A stretch of DNA of 41,555 nucleotides from CAYGWX01 sp964353855 [NCBI: uncultured bacterium]. GTDB lineage: Bacteria; Edwardsbacteria; CAYGWX01. The stretch's first letter is position 1. Every line of letters begins with the position of its first letter. Of the stretch, positions 1-6,046 are shown piece after piece. The notes under the pieces were generated by a model. That model ran no database searches and was not told the DNA's origin. It saw nothing but the letters and a program-made list of their open reading frames with translations. The DNA lies in NCBI GenBank assembly GCA_964353855.1, contig CAYGWX010000014.1:1-41555 (forward strand). Direction: 5' to 3'. The translations under genes and the position numbers were made by a program.

Positions 1-185
1 ACGGCAACCGCCAGGACATCCTCTCCGAGATCATCAAGCCCGACACCAGCATCTTTGATGCCACCAAGGGCACCCGCGGGGAGGGGTCCCTGGACCCCAA
101 CCGCTACATCAACCGCGCCAAGGACGTGACCGGCCGGGTGGAGCAGGGATACCAGAACATCGGGAAGGTGGACGAGGACAATTAG
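1..185 (+). CDS. C-terminal end of an unknown protein (5' end outside window)
   Basis: An open frame runs from base 3 to a TAG stop at 183-185 and gives the last 60 residues of a protein. The tail is hydrophilic and charged, with no membrane segment, sorting signal or motif I recognise. It is accepted as real because it is open to the window edge, has the G/C-rich third positions of neighbouring genes, and is followed 40 bases later by a clean intrinsic terminator on the same strand. The stop codon lies inside the first unit of an 8-nt tandem repeat. Function unknown. Confidence 0.6.
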   Translation, partial: GNRQDILSEIIKPDTSIFDATKGTRGEGSLDPNRYINRAKDVTGRVEQGYQNIGKVDEDN

Positions 186-220
186 TCTATTAGCTTGTTA
201 GACTGTTAGGCTGTTAGGAC
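182..220. repeat. 8-nt imperfect tandem repeat (TTAGNCTG), about 5 units
   Basis: Units begin at 182, 190, 198, 206 and 214 (TTAGTCTA, TTAGCTTG, TTAGACTG, TTAGGCTG, TTAGGAC). The first unit contains the TAG stop of the upstream gene. It is one of several short imperfect tandem repeats scattered through this window. Confidence 0.8.
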
Positions 221-226
221 GGAAGA

Positions 227-248
227 GGGGGGCTTCGGCCCCCTGTTT
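227..248 (+). terminator. Intrinsic terminator after the 5' partial gene
   Basis: GGGGGC (228-233), a TTCG tetraloop (234-237) and GCCCCC (238-243) form a very stable UUCG-capped hairpin. It is followed by the short T-rich tail TGTTT. Confidence 0.75.
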
Positions 249-518
249 CATTACCCCTCCAAACGCATTATAAGCCCCACTACAGAGCTCGCCTGAGAAA
301 ACTCCGGGCTGCTGAGCAACCCCCAAGTAAGAAGGTCAACCTCTTTAATCCCCACCCGCCCGCCCATAAAGGAATAAATAAAAAAATTATTTAGATAATT
401 CAATCTCACCCCCAACCCCTCTCCTAAGTCTTTAGGAGAGGGGAGTATGAACAGAAAAGGCGGCTGGAAGGCCGCCCTTGCCATTTTGGATTTTAGATTG
501 CTGATTTTGGATTAACTT
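249..518. other. Gap between convergent genes, repeats only
   Basis: No credible gene. A perfect 12-bp inverted repeat lies at 416-427/432-443 (CCCCTCTCCTAA with loop GTCT); it belongs to the common dispersed CTCTCC...GGAGAG hairpin type. A minus-strand terminator sits at 455-476. A TTTTGGATT-type simple repeat runs from 483 to 514 and recurs at 3845-3878. A 77-codon minus frame across 251-484 is built from this repeat material and is not called. Confidence 0.7.
455..476 (-). terminator. Terminator of the propeller gene
   Basis: On the minus strand GGCGGC, loop CTTCCA, GCCGCC (471-476 / 459-464) is followed by TTTTCTG. It lies 43 bases beyond the stop codon of the secreted propeller gene. 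Confidence 0.65.
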
Positions 519-1913
519 CTATCTCAGCTTGACCACCCGTAACGGTATAGTTTCCATCCCATCCGGCTTGAGAAAATAAACCCCGGCAGAGAGGCCAAAG
601 CCGATCCGGTCGCCCCTGTAAACCCCCACCTTCCGGCCAGAGATATCGTAGAGGCTGAACCGCTCGGTTTCATGCCCGGGAACCGAGGCGAAGGAGATAA
701 ATGGGTTGGGGGTTACCTTGGCCCCTTGGCCCCTTGGCCCCTCGAATCCTTTATTGTTTTCTACGCCTACATTTCCATTCGCATCCGTCTTGATGAGGTA
801 GACCTGCACCGAGTTCCCAAAAGATTCGGTCCCTCCCGCGATAATGTAGCCCCCGTCTGCGGTCTGCTGGACGGAGGTTCCCCAATCGTAGCCCGTCCCC
901 CCGTAGGTCCTCATCCAGGGGATATCCCCACCTGAATTGGTCTTGACGAGATAGACCTGGGGGCCGGGTCCGTAATAATCGTATGTTCCTGCTATGATGT
1001 AACCCCCGTCTGTGGTCTGCTGGACGGAGGTTCCCCAATCGTAGCCCGACCCTCCGTAGTCCCTTGTCCAGAGGGTATCTCCGGAGGCATTGGTTTTGAT
1101 CAGGTAGACTTGGTTGTAGTTACCGAAAGAAAAGGTCCTTCCAGCGACGATGTATCCCCCGTCCGTGGTCTGCTGGACGGAATAACCTTCGTCGTAGCCC
1201 GTCCCCCCATAGTTCCTCGTCCAGAGGGTATCTCCGGAGGCATTGGTCTTGATCAGGTAGACCTGCCCTCCGTCACCAAAGGAGCCAGTATATCCCGCGA
1301 CGATGTAGCCACCATCCTGAGTCTGCTGGACGGCGTAACACCTATCGCTTCCCGTACCCCCGTAGGTCCGGGCCCAAAGGGTATCCCCGGAGGCGTTTAT
1401 CTTGATCAAGTAGACTTGGTCGGTGTCCCCGAAAGACCGGGTCACACCCGCGACGATGTAGCCACTGTCAGAGGTCTGCTGGACGGAGTTGCCCCAATCG
1501 TCGCCCGTCCCCCCGTAGGTCTTTGTCCAGAGGGTATCCCCGAAGGTATTGGTCTTGACGAGGTAAACCTGGTTGTTGTCCCCAAAAGAGTTGGTAAATC
1601 CCGCGACGACGTAACCCCCGTCCTGAGTCTGCTGGATGGAATAACCTTCGTCGTAGCCCGTCCCTCCAAAGTTCCTCGTCCAGAGGGTATCCCCGGAGGC
1701 ATTGGTCTTGACGAGGTAGGCCTGCCAACCATTTCCGAAAGAAAAAGTCCTTCCAGCGACGACGTATCCCCCATCTGTGGTCTGCTGGACGGAAAAACCT
1801 CCATCGTAGCTACTCCCCCCGTAGGTCCTCTCCCACGTCTGCTGGGAGAAGGCAGGGAGGGAGAAAAGAAGCCCGAAGACAATAAACATCCCATTCCACC
1901 ATATTTTTCTCAT
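519..1913 (-). CDS. Secreted seven-repeat beta-propeller protein with C-terminal sorting domain
   Basis: A 464-residue exported protein of unknown activity. An N-terminal signal peptide (about residues 1-24, hydrophobic core MFIVFGLLFSLPAFS) is followed by seven near-identical units of about 51 residues. Each has the pattern W-R-x-YGG-x-x-YD-x-G-x-SVQQT-x-DGGYI(V/I)AG, then SFG and QVYL(I/V)KTNASGD. Seven such units suggest one closed seven-bladed propeller. The last 80 residues carry NPF, FSLYDISGRKVG and GVYFLKPDG, a type IX-like (FlgD-Ig-like) sorting domain, so the protein is probably exported to the surface. The start at 1911-1913 is chosen because GGAGGTGG lies just upstream; a longer frame begins 11 codons earlier without a ribosome site. 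A sigma-54-type promoter lies directly upstream. The ligand is not evident. The repeats are similar enough at DNA level for the unit number to change by recombination. Confidence 0.88.
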   Translation of the reverse strand: MRKIWWNGMFIVFGLLFSLPAFSQQTWERTYGGSSYDGGFSVQQTTDGGYVVAGRTFSFGNGWQAYLVKTNASGDTLWTRNFGGTGYDEGYSIQQTQDGGYVVAGFTNSFGDNNQVYLVKTNTFGDTLWTKTYGGTGDDWGNSVQQTSDSGYIVAGVTRSFGDTDQVYLIKINASGDTLWARTYGGTGSDRCYAVQQTQDGGYIVAGYTGSFGDGGQVYLIKTNASGDTLWTRNYGGTGYDEGYSVQQTTDGGYIVAGRTFSFGNYNQVYLIKTNASGDTLWTRDYGGSGYDWGTSVQQTTDGGYIIAGTYDYYGPGPQVYLVKTNSGGDIPWMRTYGGTGYDWGTSVQQTADGGYIIAGGTESFGNSVQVYLIKTDANGNVGVENNKGFEGPRGQGAKVTPNPFISFASVPGHETERFSLYDISGRKVGVYRGDRIGFGLSAGVYFLKPDGMETIPLRVVKLR

Positions 1914-1940
1914 AATACCACCTCCTCTACGCCAATAATG

Positions 1941-1958
1941 AAGCAAGTTTCATGCCAA
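1941..1958 (-). promoter_or_regulatory. Sigma-54 (-24/-12) type promoter of the propeller gene
   Basis: Read on the minus strand, the sequence is TTGGCATGAAACTTGCTT. GG (forward 1955-1956) and GC (forward 1943-1944) are exactly 10 nt apart, as sigma-54 requires, and the flanks match the family consensus TGGCACG-N4-TTGCW. The predicted start of transcription is near 1932, leaving a leader of about 19 nt that contains the GGAGG ribosome site and leads into the ATG at 1913. Confidence 0.6.
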
Positions 1959-2040
1959 AAACACACGCCTTATAATTTATTTCTATAACTTTCTGCAGTC
2001 TTTAATGTTACGGCCCTACTTTCCAACTTCGGTTGGGCTG

Positions 2041-2094
2041 AGTATGTCACGGATAACTATGTCATTTTGCTATACTATGTCAAAATGACATAGT
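2041..2094. promoter_or_regulatory. Dyad cluster, likely activator (UAS) site
   Basis: TATGTCA occurs three times in direct orientation (2043-2049, 2058-2064, 2076-2082) and once inverted (2086-2092). The last two form the perfect palindrome CTATGTCAAAATGACATAG (2075-2093). A wider 14-bp inverted repeat pairs 2056-2069 with 2081-2094. The cluster lies about 110-165 bp upstream of the predicted sigma-54 start, the usual place for an enhancer-binding protein. The binding protein is not in the window. Confidence 0.5.
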
Positions 2095-2889
2095 CTGATG
2101 AAACACCTCTAACCAAGCCAAAGCCACCCAAGACCGCGGGAAAAGACAAGGGGCCCCGAGGAATCGGGGCAGGCAGGAATGACGGCCAAGAATTAAATCC
2201 CCCTTAGTCTCCCTTTTTCCAAAGGGGGAGAAGACACTGGATTCCGGATCAAGCCTCCCGAATCGAGTTCGGGACAGGCTCCATGACGAGTCAAGAAGAT
2301 GGCGGGATCCTGAGATCCCGCCTACCCAATACCTACGAGGGCAAGATGCCCTCGTTACAGCCGCCAGGATGGCGGCGCTACACCGCCCCCCGCCCCAAAC
2401 GGCTGAAAGGGAGATGGGGAGAAAAAGACGGAAGAGGGGAAGAGGGGCAGAGGGGAACGAGAGAGAAATGGCGAACTTAGGAGGTTGGGAAGTTAAGAAG
2501 TTAGGAAAGGAACGAAAAAAGTCAGACCTGTAGGACAGGTCGGACGTTTCGGACCGGTCCCGATAAAAGGCATCGGGATCTCCGCTTCGCTCCGATCGGA
2601 CCGGATAAATCCCCCCTAACCCCCCTTTTCCAAAGTGGGGAAAAGACAAAAGCCTTACCGCAGAGGACACAGAGAAGGAAAAAAGAAAGGGCGCAGAGAA
2701 CGGCGAGAGCCTGAAAAGATAGATCGCCAAAGAGATCCTGAAACAAGTTCAGGATGACGACTCGATATGGCTGGATTCCCGCCTGCGCGGGAATGACGAC
2801 TCAAGAAGATGGCGGGATTCTAAGATCCCGCCCTACCCAATACCTACGAGGGCAGGATGCCCTCGTAACTGCCGGCAAGGATGCCGGCG
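2095..2889. repeat. Gene-free stretch packed with dispersed hairpin repeats
   Basis: No credible gene. It holds: two copies of a roughly 98-bp triple-hairpin element (2285-2382 and 2795-2894, listed separately); two CCCCCTTA...CCAAAG elements near 2198-2230 and 2608-2640; a GACCTGT/ACAGGTC hairpin at 2525-2541; a TCCCGAT/ATCGGGA hairpin near 2558-2578; an ACCGCAGAGGACACAGAGAA element near 2660-2680; a TCCTGAA/TTCAGGA hairpin at 2735-2754; and the hairpin ATTCCCGCCTGCGCGGGAAT at 2775-2794. The last three match repeat types I know from many unrelated bacterial genomes. A 216-codon minus frame here is the translation of these repeats. Confidence 0.75.
2285..2382. repeat. Triple-hairpin repeat element, copy A
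   Basis: Three hairpins in series: GGCGGGATcctgagATCCCGCC, then CGAGGGCAagaTGCCCTCG, then GCCGCCaggatGGCGGC, ending GCTACA. About 85-90% identical to copy B at 2795-2894 by eye. Confidence 0.8.
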
Positions 2890-2894
2890 CTACA
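2795..2894. repeat. Triple-hairpin repeat element, copy B, abutting dus
   Basis: Same three hairpins as copy A with paired changes: GGCGGGATtctaagATCCCGCC, CGAGGGCAggaTGCCCTCG and GCCGGCaaggatGCCGGC, ending GCTACA. Its last bases contain the CTA (2890-2892) that is the TAG stop codon of the dus gene on the minus strand. Confidence 0.8.
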
Positions 2895-3840
2895 GTTTTG
2901 CCAGCCGCACCTCGATCTCCCCCAGCGACTTGCTCGCCATCAACGCCATCCGCACCTTCGCGATGTTCGGGAGGCCCTTGAGATACCCGGCGTAGTGCTT
3001 GCGGATCTCCCGCAAGGCCCTCTCCTCTCCTTTCTCCTCCACCTCCAAGCGCAAGTGCTCCCTGAGCCGGGAGACCCGCTCGGAAAGGGTCGGTGGCGGG
3101 GGAACCTGGCCGGTCTCCAGATAGGCCGCGGACTCATTGAAAATCCACGGGTTGGAAACCGCGGCCCGGCCGATCATCACCCCATCGCACCCGGTCTCCT
3201 CGAACATCCGCTTCACGTCCAGGGGCGTCACCACGTCCCCGTTCCCGATCACGGGAATCGCGACCGCCTGCCTGGCCTCCCGGATCCAGGCCCAGTCCGC
3301 CTTGCCCTTGTAGGCCTGTCTCCGGGTACGGGGATGCACGGTGAGCGCGGCAATCCCCAAACCCTCCAGGCGCCTGGCCACCTCTACTATATTAATAGTA
3401 TGCTCGTCCCACCCGATGCGGGCCTTGGCCGTGACCGGGAGCCGGGCCGTTTTGACCACAGAGGAAACCACCTGTTCCATCAAGCCTAAATCGCGCAGAA
3501 GGCCCGCGCCCGCCCTCCGGCCGGCCACCTTCTTGACCGGACACCCCAGATTGACGTCCAGGAAATCCGGGCCCCGGGCCTCGGCCTCGCCCACGGCCAC
3601 GGCCATCGCCTCGGGGTCCGCCCCGCAGAGCTGGATCCCCACCGGATGCTCCCCGGGGGAGAGCTTGAACTTGGCCAGTGTCTTCTCGGCCCCATGCACC
3701 ACGGCGTCCGCACTCGCAAACTCCGTGACCACGCACTCCGCGCCCAGCCTCCGGCGCATCACCCGGAAGGGAAGGTCGGAGGTGTCCTCCATCGGGGCCA
3801 GGAGGAGGCCGTGCTTGAGGGAGAGGCCGGCGAACTGCAT
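2890..3840 (-). CDS. dus: tRNA-dihydrouridine synthase (DusB-like)
   Basis: A 316-residue FMN-dependent enzyme that reduces uridines in the D-loop of tRNA. Family motifs appear in order: APMEDTSDLPFR (15-26) at the FMN site, DVNLGCPVKKV (95-105) with the catalytic Cys100, TAKARIGW (137-144), LTVHPRTRRQAYKGKADW (166-183), PVIGNGDV (196-203) and GCDGVMIGRAA (217-227). Length is typical. The usual HGRTR is HPRTR here. The ATG at 3838-3840 has no Shine-Dalgarno sequence; the bases ahead of it are a TTTTGGATT-type simple repeat that may have replaced the native leader. The TAG stop is supplied by the edge of a triple-hairpin repeat. Confidence 0.92.
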   Translation of the reverse strand: MQFAGLSLKHGLLLAPMEDTSDLPFRVMRRRLGAECVVTEFASADAVVHGAEKTLAKFKLSPGEHPVGIQLCGADPEAMAVAVGEAEARGPDFLDVNLGCPVKKVAGRRAGAGLLRDLGLMEQVVSSVVKTARLPVTAKARIGWDEHTINIVEVARRLEGLGIAALTVHPRTRRQAYKGKADWAWIREARQAVAIPVIGNGDVVTPLDVKRMFEETGCDGVMIGRAAVSNPWIFNESAAYLETGQVPPPPTLSERVSRLREHLRLEVEEKGEERALREIRKHYAGYLKGLPNIAKVRMALMASKSLGEIEVRLAKL

Positions 3841-3844
3841 TTTA

Positions 3845-3878
3845 AATTTTAGATTTTGGATTGCGGATTTTGGATTAG
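3845..3878. repeat. TTTTGGATT-type simple repeat in the dus leader
   Basis: TTTTGGATTGCGGATTTTGGATTA shares all but about two bases with TTTTAGATTGCTGATTTTGGATTA at 491-514 (longer stretches not quoted). It occupies the place where the ribosome site of dus would be expected. Confidence 0.7.
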
Positions 3879-3915
3879 GAGACTTCGAAATAAGAAAGCG
3901 GAGCAGGATGGATGG

Positions 3916-3949
3916 GGTTGAGATTGCTTCGCTTCGCTCGCAATGACTC
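3916..3949 (-). repeat. GCGAGCGAAGCG hairpin repeat, intergenic copy
   Basis: On the minus strand: GAGTC, then ATTGC-gagcgaagcgaa-GCAAT, then CTCAACC. A sister copy with compensating stem changes (ATTCT...AGAAT) lies inside the next gene at 4328-4360. This hairpin type is widespread in bacteria. Confidence 0.8.
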
Positions 3950-3986
3950 CTTAGAAACCGTCTTTTTTTCCATGTTCTTTATAACT

Positions 3987-5249
3987 CTACGGAGATAACA
4001 CGAACCAGGCCGCAAACAAGGCCCAGAGGAGGTAGAAGGTGCGGCGGGACCAGAGCGGGGAGCGGGATTTGAAGGCATCCCAGGCCCAGCACACCAGGCC
4101 AGTGAGAATCGTGACCCCGAGCCACATCAGGGCCACTCCTCCCCAGGACAGGCTCTCGCCCCGGATCCCCCAAAGCCCCCGGCCCAGGGCCGAGCCGTAC
4201 ACGATGGGGATGTGAAAGGAATAAGCCAGGAGGGACTGCCGGCCGAACAGGGAGAGGACCCCGGTCAGGACTTGCAGGATCTTCTTTGAGGTCCTATTTA
4301 AAAGAAGGGCGAGGAGGCGAGATAAAGGTTGAGATTCTTCGCTACGCTCAGAATGACGACTTATTTGTCCCTTAGGGACCACCCAACGCTCCCAGGCCCA
4401 CCAGAACCCGATCCCGGGAAGGACCGGAGCCAGCTTGCCGAGATACCAGCTCGGGCTGGAGAGATAGAAGTGCTTCCAATGGCGGGCATCAAACCAGGCC
4501 TGGGCCAGGGCGTTTGCATTCCAGGCTCCCCAGAATAAAAGGATGCCGAAGACCGTGATTCCGAGCACAAACCAGGGGCTCCCTTTCACGCGGTCATAAA
4601 GGTAGCCCACCACCGAGCCGAAAAGAAGGAAACCGGCCCAGGGCAGGAGGGGGAACATCGTTTTGGGCTGACCCGTGATATAGGGCGAGAGGAAGGCCGG
4701 GAGAAACCAGTCGGAGTTCAGAGCCAGGGGCGCGAGGAAGAAGACAGTCAGCCCGGCCAACCCCGCTGCCACAGCCACCAGACCCCGTTTTCTCAACAGG
4801 AGGACGAGGAGGACCATGAAGATCAGGGAGACCCCGATCACGTGCAGGATGTCGGACTGCAGGAACCCGCTCCAGTCCCCCGGCCCCAGGGAGAAGAGCA
4901 TCTGGCGGAGGGAGAAGCGGGGCAGGTGCAGGACATAGCCCAGGGCGACCACCCCGAGGAGACGGTAAACCTGCTTCCAGAACAAGGGACCGACTTTCAG
5001 GAAATCCGGGAGCTTGCGCTTGAGCGTCACCAGGAACAGGGCCCCGGAGGTGAACAGGAAGGCTGGGGCGATCAGACCGTTCCCGTAGTTCAGCCAATCG
5101 AACGCCGCCCCGGCCCGGAGCGCGGGACGGACCAGGGCGTTGGTGGCGTGGACCTCGATCATCCAGATCACGGCGAGGCCCTTCAACAAATCAACCCACA
5201 AAAGGCGGTTCGTCGGTTGGACGGCTGGACGGTTGGACGGTTCCGTCAT
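3987..5249 (-). CDS. Polytopic membrane acyltransferase-like protein (HGSNAT/DUF1624 type) with in-frame repeat insertion
   Basis: About 420 residues with roughly ten hydrophobic segments. The first is preceded by LLWVDLLKGLAVIWMIEVH, matching the (L)DxLRGLA-x-H start of membrane acyltransferases related to heparan-alpha-glucosaminide N-acetyltransferase; the histidine closing this motif is conserved in that family. The substrate cannot be read from the sequence. In the loop before the last helices the residues RHSERSEESQPLSRLL are the translation of a dispersed hairpin repeat (4328-4360) inserted in frame. The N-terminal TEPSNRPAVQPTNR is encoded by an 8-9-nt repeat (GGTTGGACG type, 5215-5248). 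The start is uncertain: ATG at 5247-5249 is used, a GTG at 5291 is also open, and neither has a good ribosome site. No terminator is obvious. Confidence 0.75.
   Translation of the reverse strand: MTEPSNRPAVQPTNRLLWVDLLKGLAVIWMIEVHATNALVRPALRAGAAFDWLNYGNGLIAPAFLFTSGALFLVTLKRKLPDFLKVGPLFWKQVYRLLGVVALGYVLHLPRFSLRQMLFSLGPGDWSGFLQSDILHVIGVSLIFMVLLVLLLRKRGLVAVAAGLAGLTVFFLAPLALNSDWFLPAFLSPYITGQPKTMFPLLPWAGFLLFGSVVGYLYDRVKGSPWFVLGITVFGILLFWGAWNANALAQAWFDARHWKHFYLSSPSWYLGKLAPVLPGIGFWWAWERWVVPKGQISRHSERSEESQPLSRLLALLLNRTSKKILQVLTGVLSLFGRQSLLAYSFHIPIVYGSALGRGLWGIRGESLSWGGVALMWLGVTILTGLVCWAWDAFKSRSPLWSRRTFYLLWALFAAWFVLSP
4328..4360 (-). repeat. Hairpin repeat inside the acyltransferase-like gene
   Basis: On the minus strand GTCGTC, ATTCT-gagcgtagcga-AGAAT, CTCAAC, read in frame as SRHSERSEESQ. 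It matches the intergenic repeat at 3916-3949 apart from paired stem changes. Confidence 0.85.
5215..5248. repeat. GGTTGGACG-type short tandem repeat
   Basis: Imperfect units GGTTGGACG, GCTGGACG, GTTGGACG and GTTCCGTC. They encode the first residues of the acyltransferase-like protein on the minus strand. Confidence 0.75.
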
Positions 5250-5332
5250 TTCAAGTTGAATGTCGGATCGTGGATCACTCCCACCGTACACTGCCCACTT
5301 CGAGGGAGGAGACCCCTATTCCCATTTCCCAA

Positions 5333-5815
5333 CTACTTTGTCTTTATCACGTAGGTCCCGGCGAGCTTGTCGTGCAGGGCCTGCTTCTTTTCGTCCCAGG
5401 CCGCCCAGAGGAAGCCGATAAGCAGGATGATCGTGGAGACAAATTTCCCGATGACCTCGCGCAGGAAGGCCTTGCCGAAGGACAGGGGTTCGTAGTCCGT
5501 GGTGACCACTCTCAAATTCAGGGCTTTCTTGCCCAGGGTCTGGCCGTAGCGCCAGGTCAGGAACGTGAAATAGGCCGCCTGAAGCAGGGCGCCGAGAAGC
5601 CCGCCCAGGACCCCGGCCAGGAGCTGGGTCTCCCTCTGCCCGGCCTTGGCCAGGGCTCCGAAGAACCCCACGAAGAAACCGCAGCATCCCCCGAGAACTC
5701 CCCCGCCGATGGAGAGGATGAGGTTGTCGATGAGGAGGGCGGCCCAGCGGACCCAGAATCCGGCCTTGACGTATTCCGAAACGACCAACTCCTTTTCCTT
5801 CGCGGCGGACTCCAT
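5333..5815 (-). CDS. RDD family membrane protein
   Basis: 160 residues. The family signature is present: R-x2-A-x3-D in WVRWAALLIDNLIL near residues 22-35, then three or four hydrophobic segments, GQTLGKKALNLRVV before the third, and a C-terminal WDEKKQALHDKLAGTYVI. RDD proteins are small integral membrane proteins, some linked to ion transport; the role here is unknown. The start at 5813-5815 is set by AGGAGG seven bases upstream; a frame starting seven codons earlier is less likely. It follows yidC on the same strand after a 229-bp gap containing paired segments, so it may have its own leader. Confidence 0.85.
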   Translation of the reverse strand: MESAAKEKELVVSEYVKAGFWVRWAALLIDNLILSIGGGVLGGCCGFFVGFFGALAKAGQRETQLLAGVLGGLLGALLQAAYFTFLTWRYGQTLGKKALNLRVVTTDYEPLSFGKAFLREVIGKFVSTIILLIGFLWAAWDEKKQALHDKLAGTYVIKTK

Positions 5816-6044
5816 GTTTATCCTCCTGGATTCCAATGGGTTAAAGAGGCTTCTTTTTCGGCCCGGAAGCGAAACTTTTCCGGCCCGCCTTACGTTTCAT
5901 TGGATAGGGAAATACCTTGGAGCTGCACCTATGGGAGAAGGCAGCGGTCAGAGGAGATACCGTGACAAGCCCGACCCCTTGGCGCGGCCCCAAGGAATTT
6001 TCCTGGTTAGAGAGGCCCGTTTACGACGCGGTCCTCTCTTTTTT
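5816..6044. other. Structured gap between yidC and the RDD gene
   Basis: TCCAATG (5830-5836 region) can pair with CATTGGA about 65 bases away, enclosing a GGCC-GGAA/TTCC-GGCC hairpin; on the minus strand this structure ends at the ribosome site of the RDD gene. Further right, CCTTGG occurs near 5913 and again near 5980 with a CCAAGG near 5993, giving alternative pairings. A + strand terminator closes the region. I recognise no known riboswitch or RNA family here. Confidence 0.4.
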
Positions 6045-6046
6045 TT
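6009..6046 (+). terminator. Plus-strand intrinsic terminator with no + strand gene before it
   Basis: AGAGAGG (6009-6015) pairs with CCTCTCT (6033-6039), with an inner CCG/CGG pair, followed by eight T residues (6039-6046). The minus-strand reading has no T run on its far side, so it serves + strand transcripts. Both flanking genes are on the minus strand. Confidence 0.65.

Noticed and set aside
251-484. 77-codon open frame on the minus strand
   Set aside because: It runs through a dispersed CTCTCC hairpin and a TTTTGGATT repeat, has no ribosome site and resembles no protein.
1110-1988. 292-codon + strand frame opposite the propeller gene
   Set aside because: It is a mirror of the repeated, high-GC coding sequence; only the minus-strand frame has a signal peptide, blade pattern and sorting tail.
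2080-2746. Open frames of 216 and 74 codons on the minus strand
   Set aside because: They are translations of dispersed repeats (giving strings such as FSPLWKRGVRGD and LCALSFFLLCVLCG) and have no start context.
2735-2894. Insertion sequence or MITE with terminal repeats
   Set aside because: No transposase, no shared terminal inverted repeats across the block and no target duplication could be seen; the parts look like independent hairpin repeats.
5880-6046. SRP RNA, 6S RNA or tmRNA in the yidC-RDD gap
   Set aside because: The conserved SRP loop (GGAAG with AGCAG), the 6S bubble pattern and tmRNA ends are not present.
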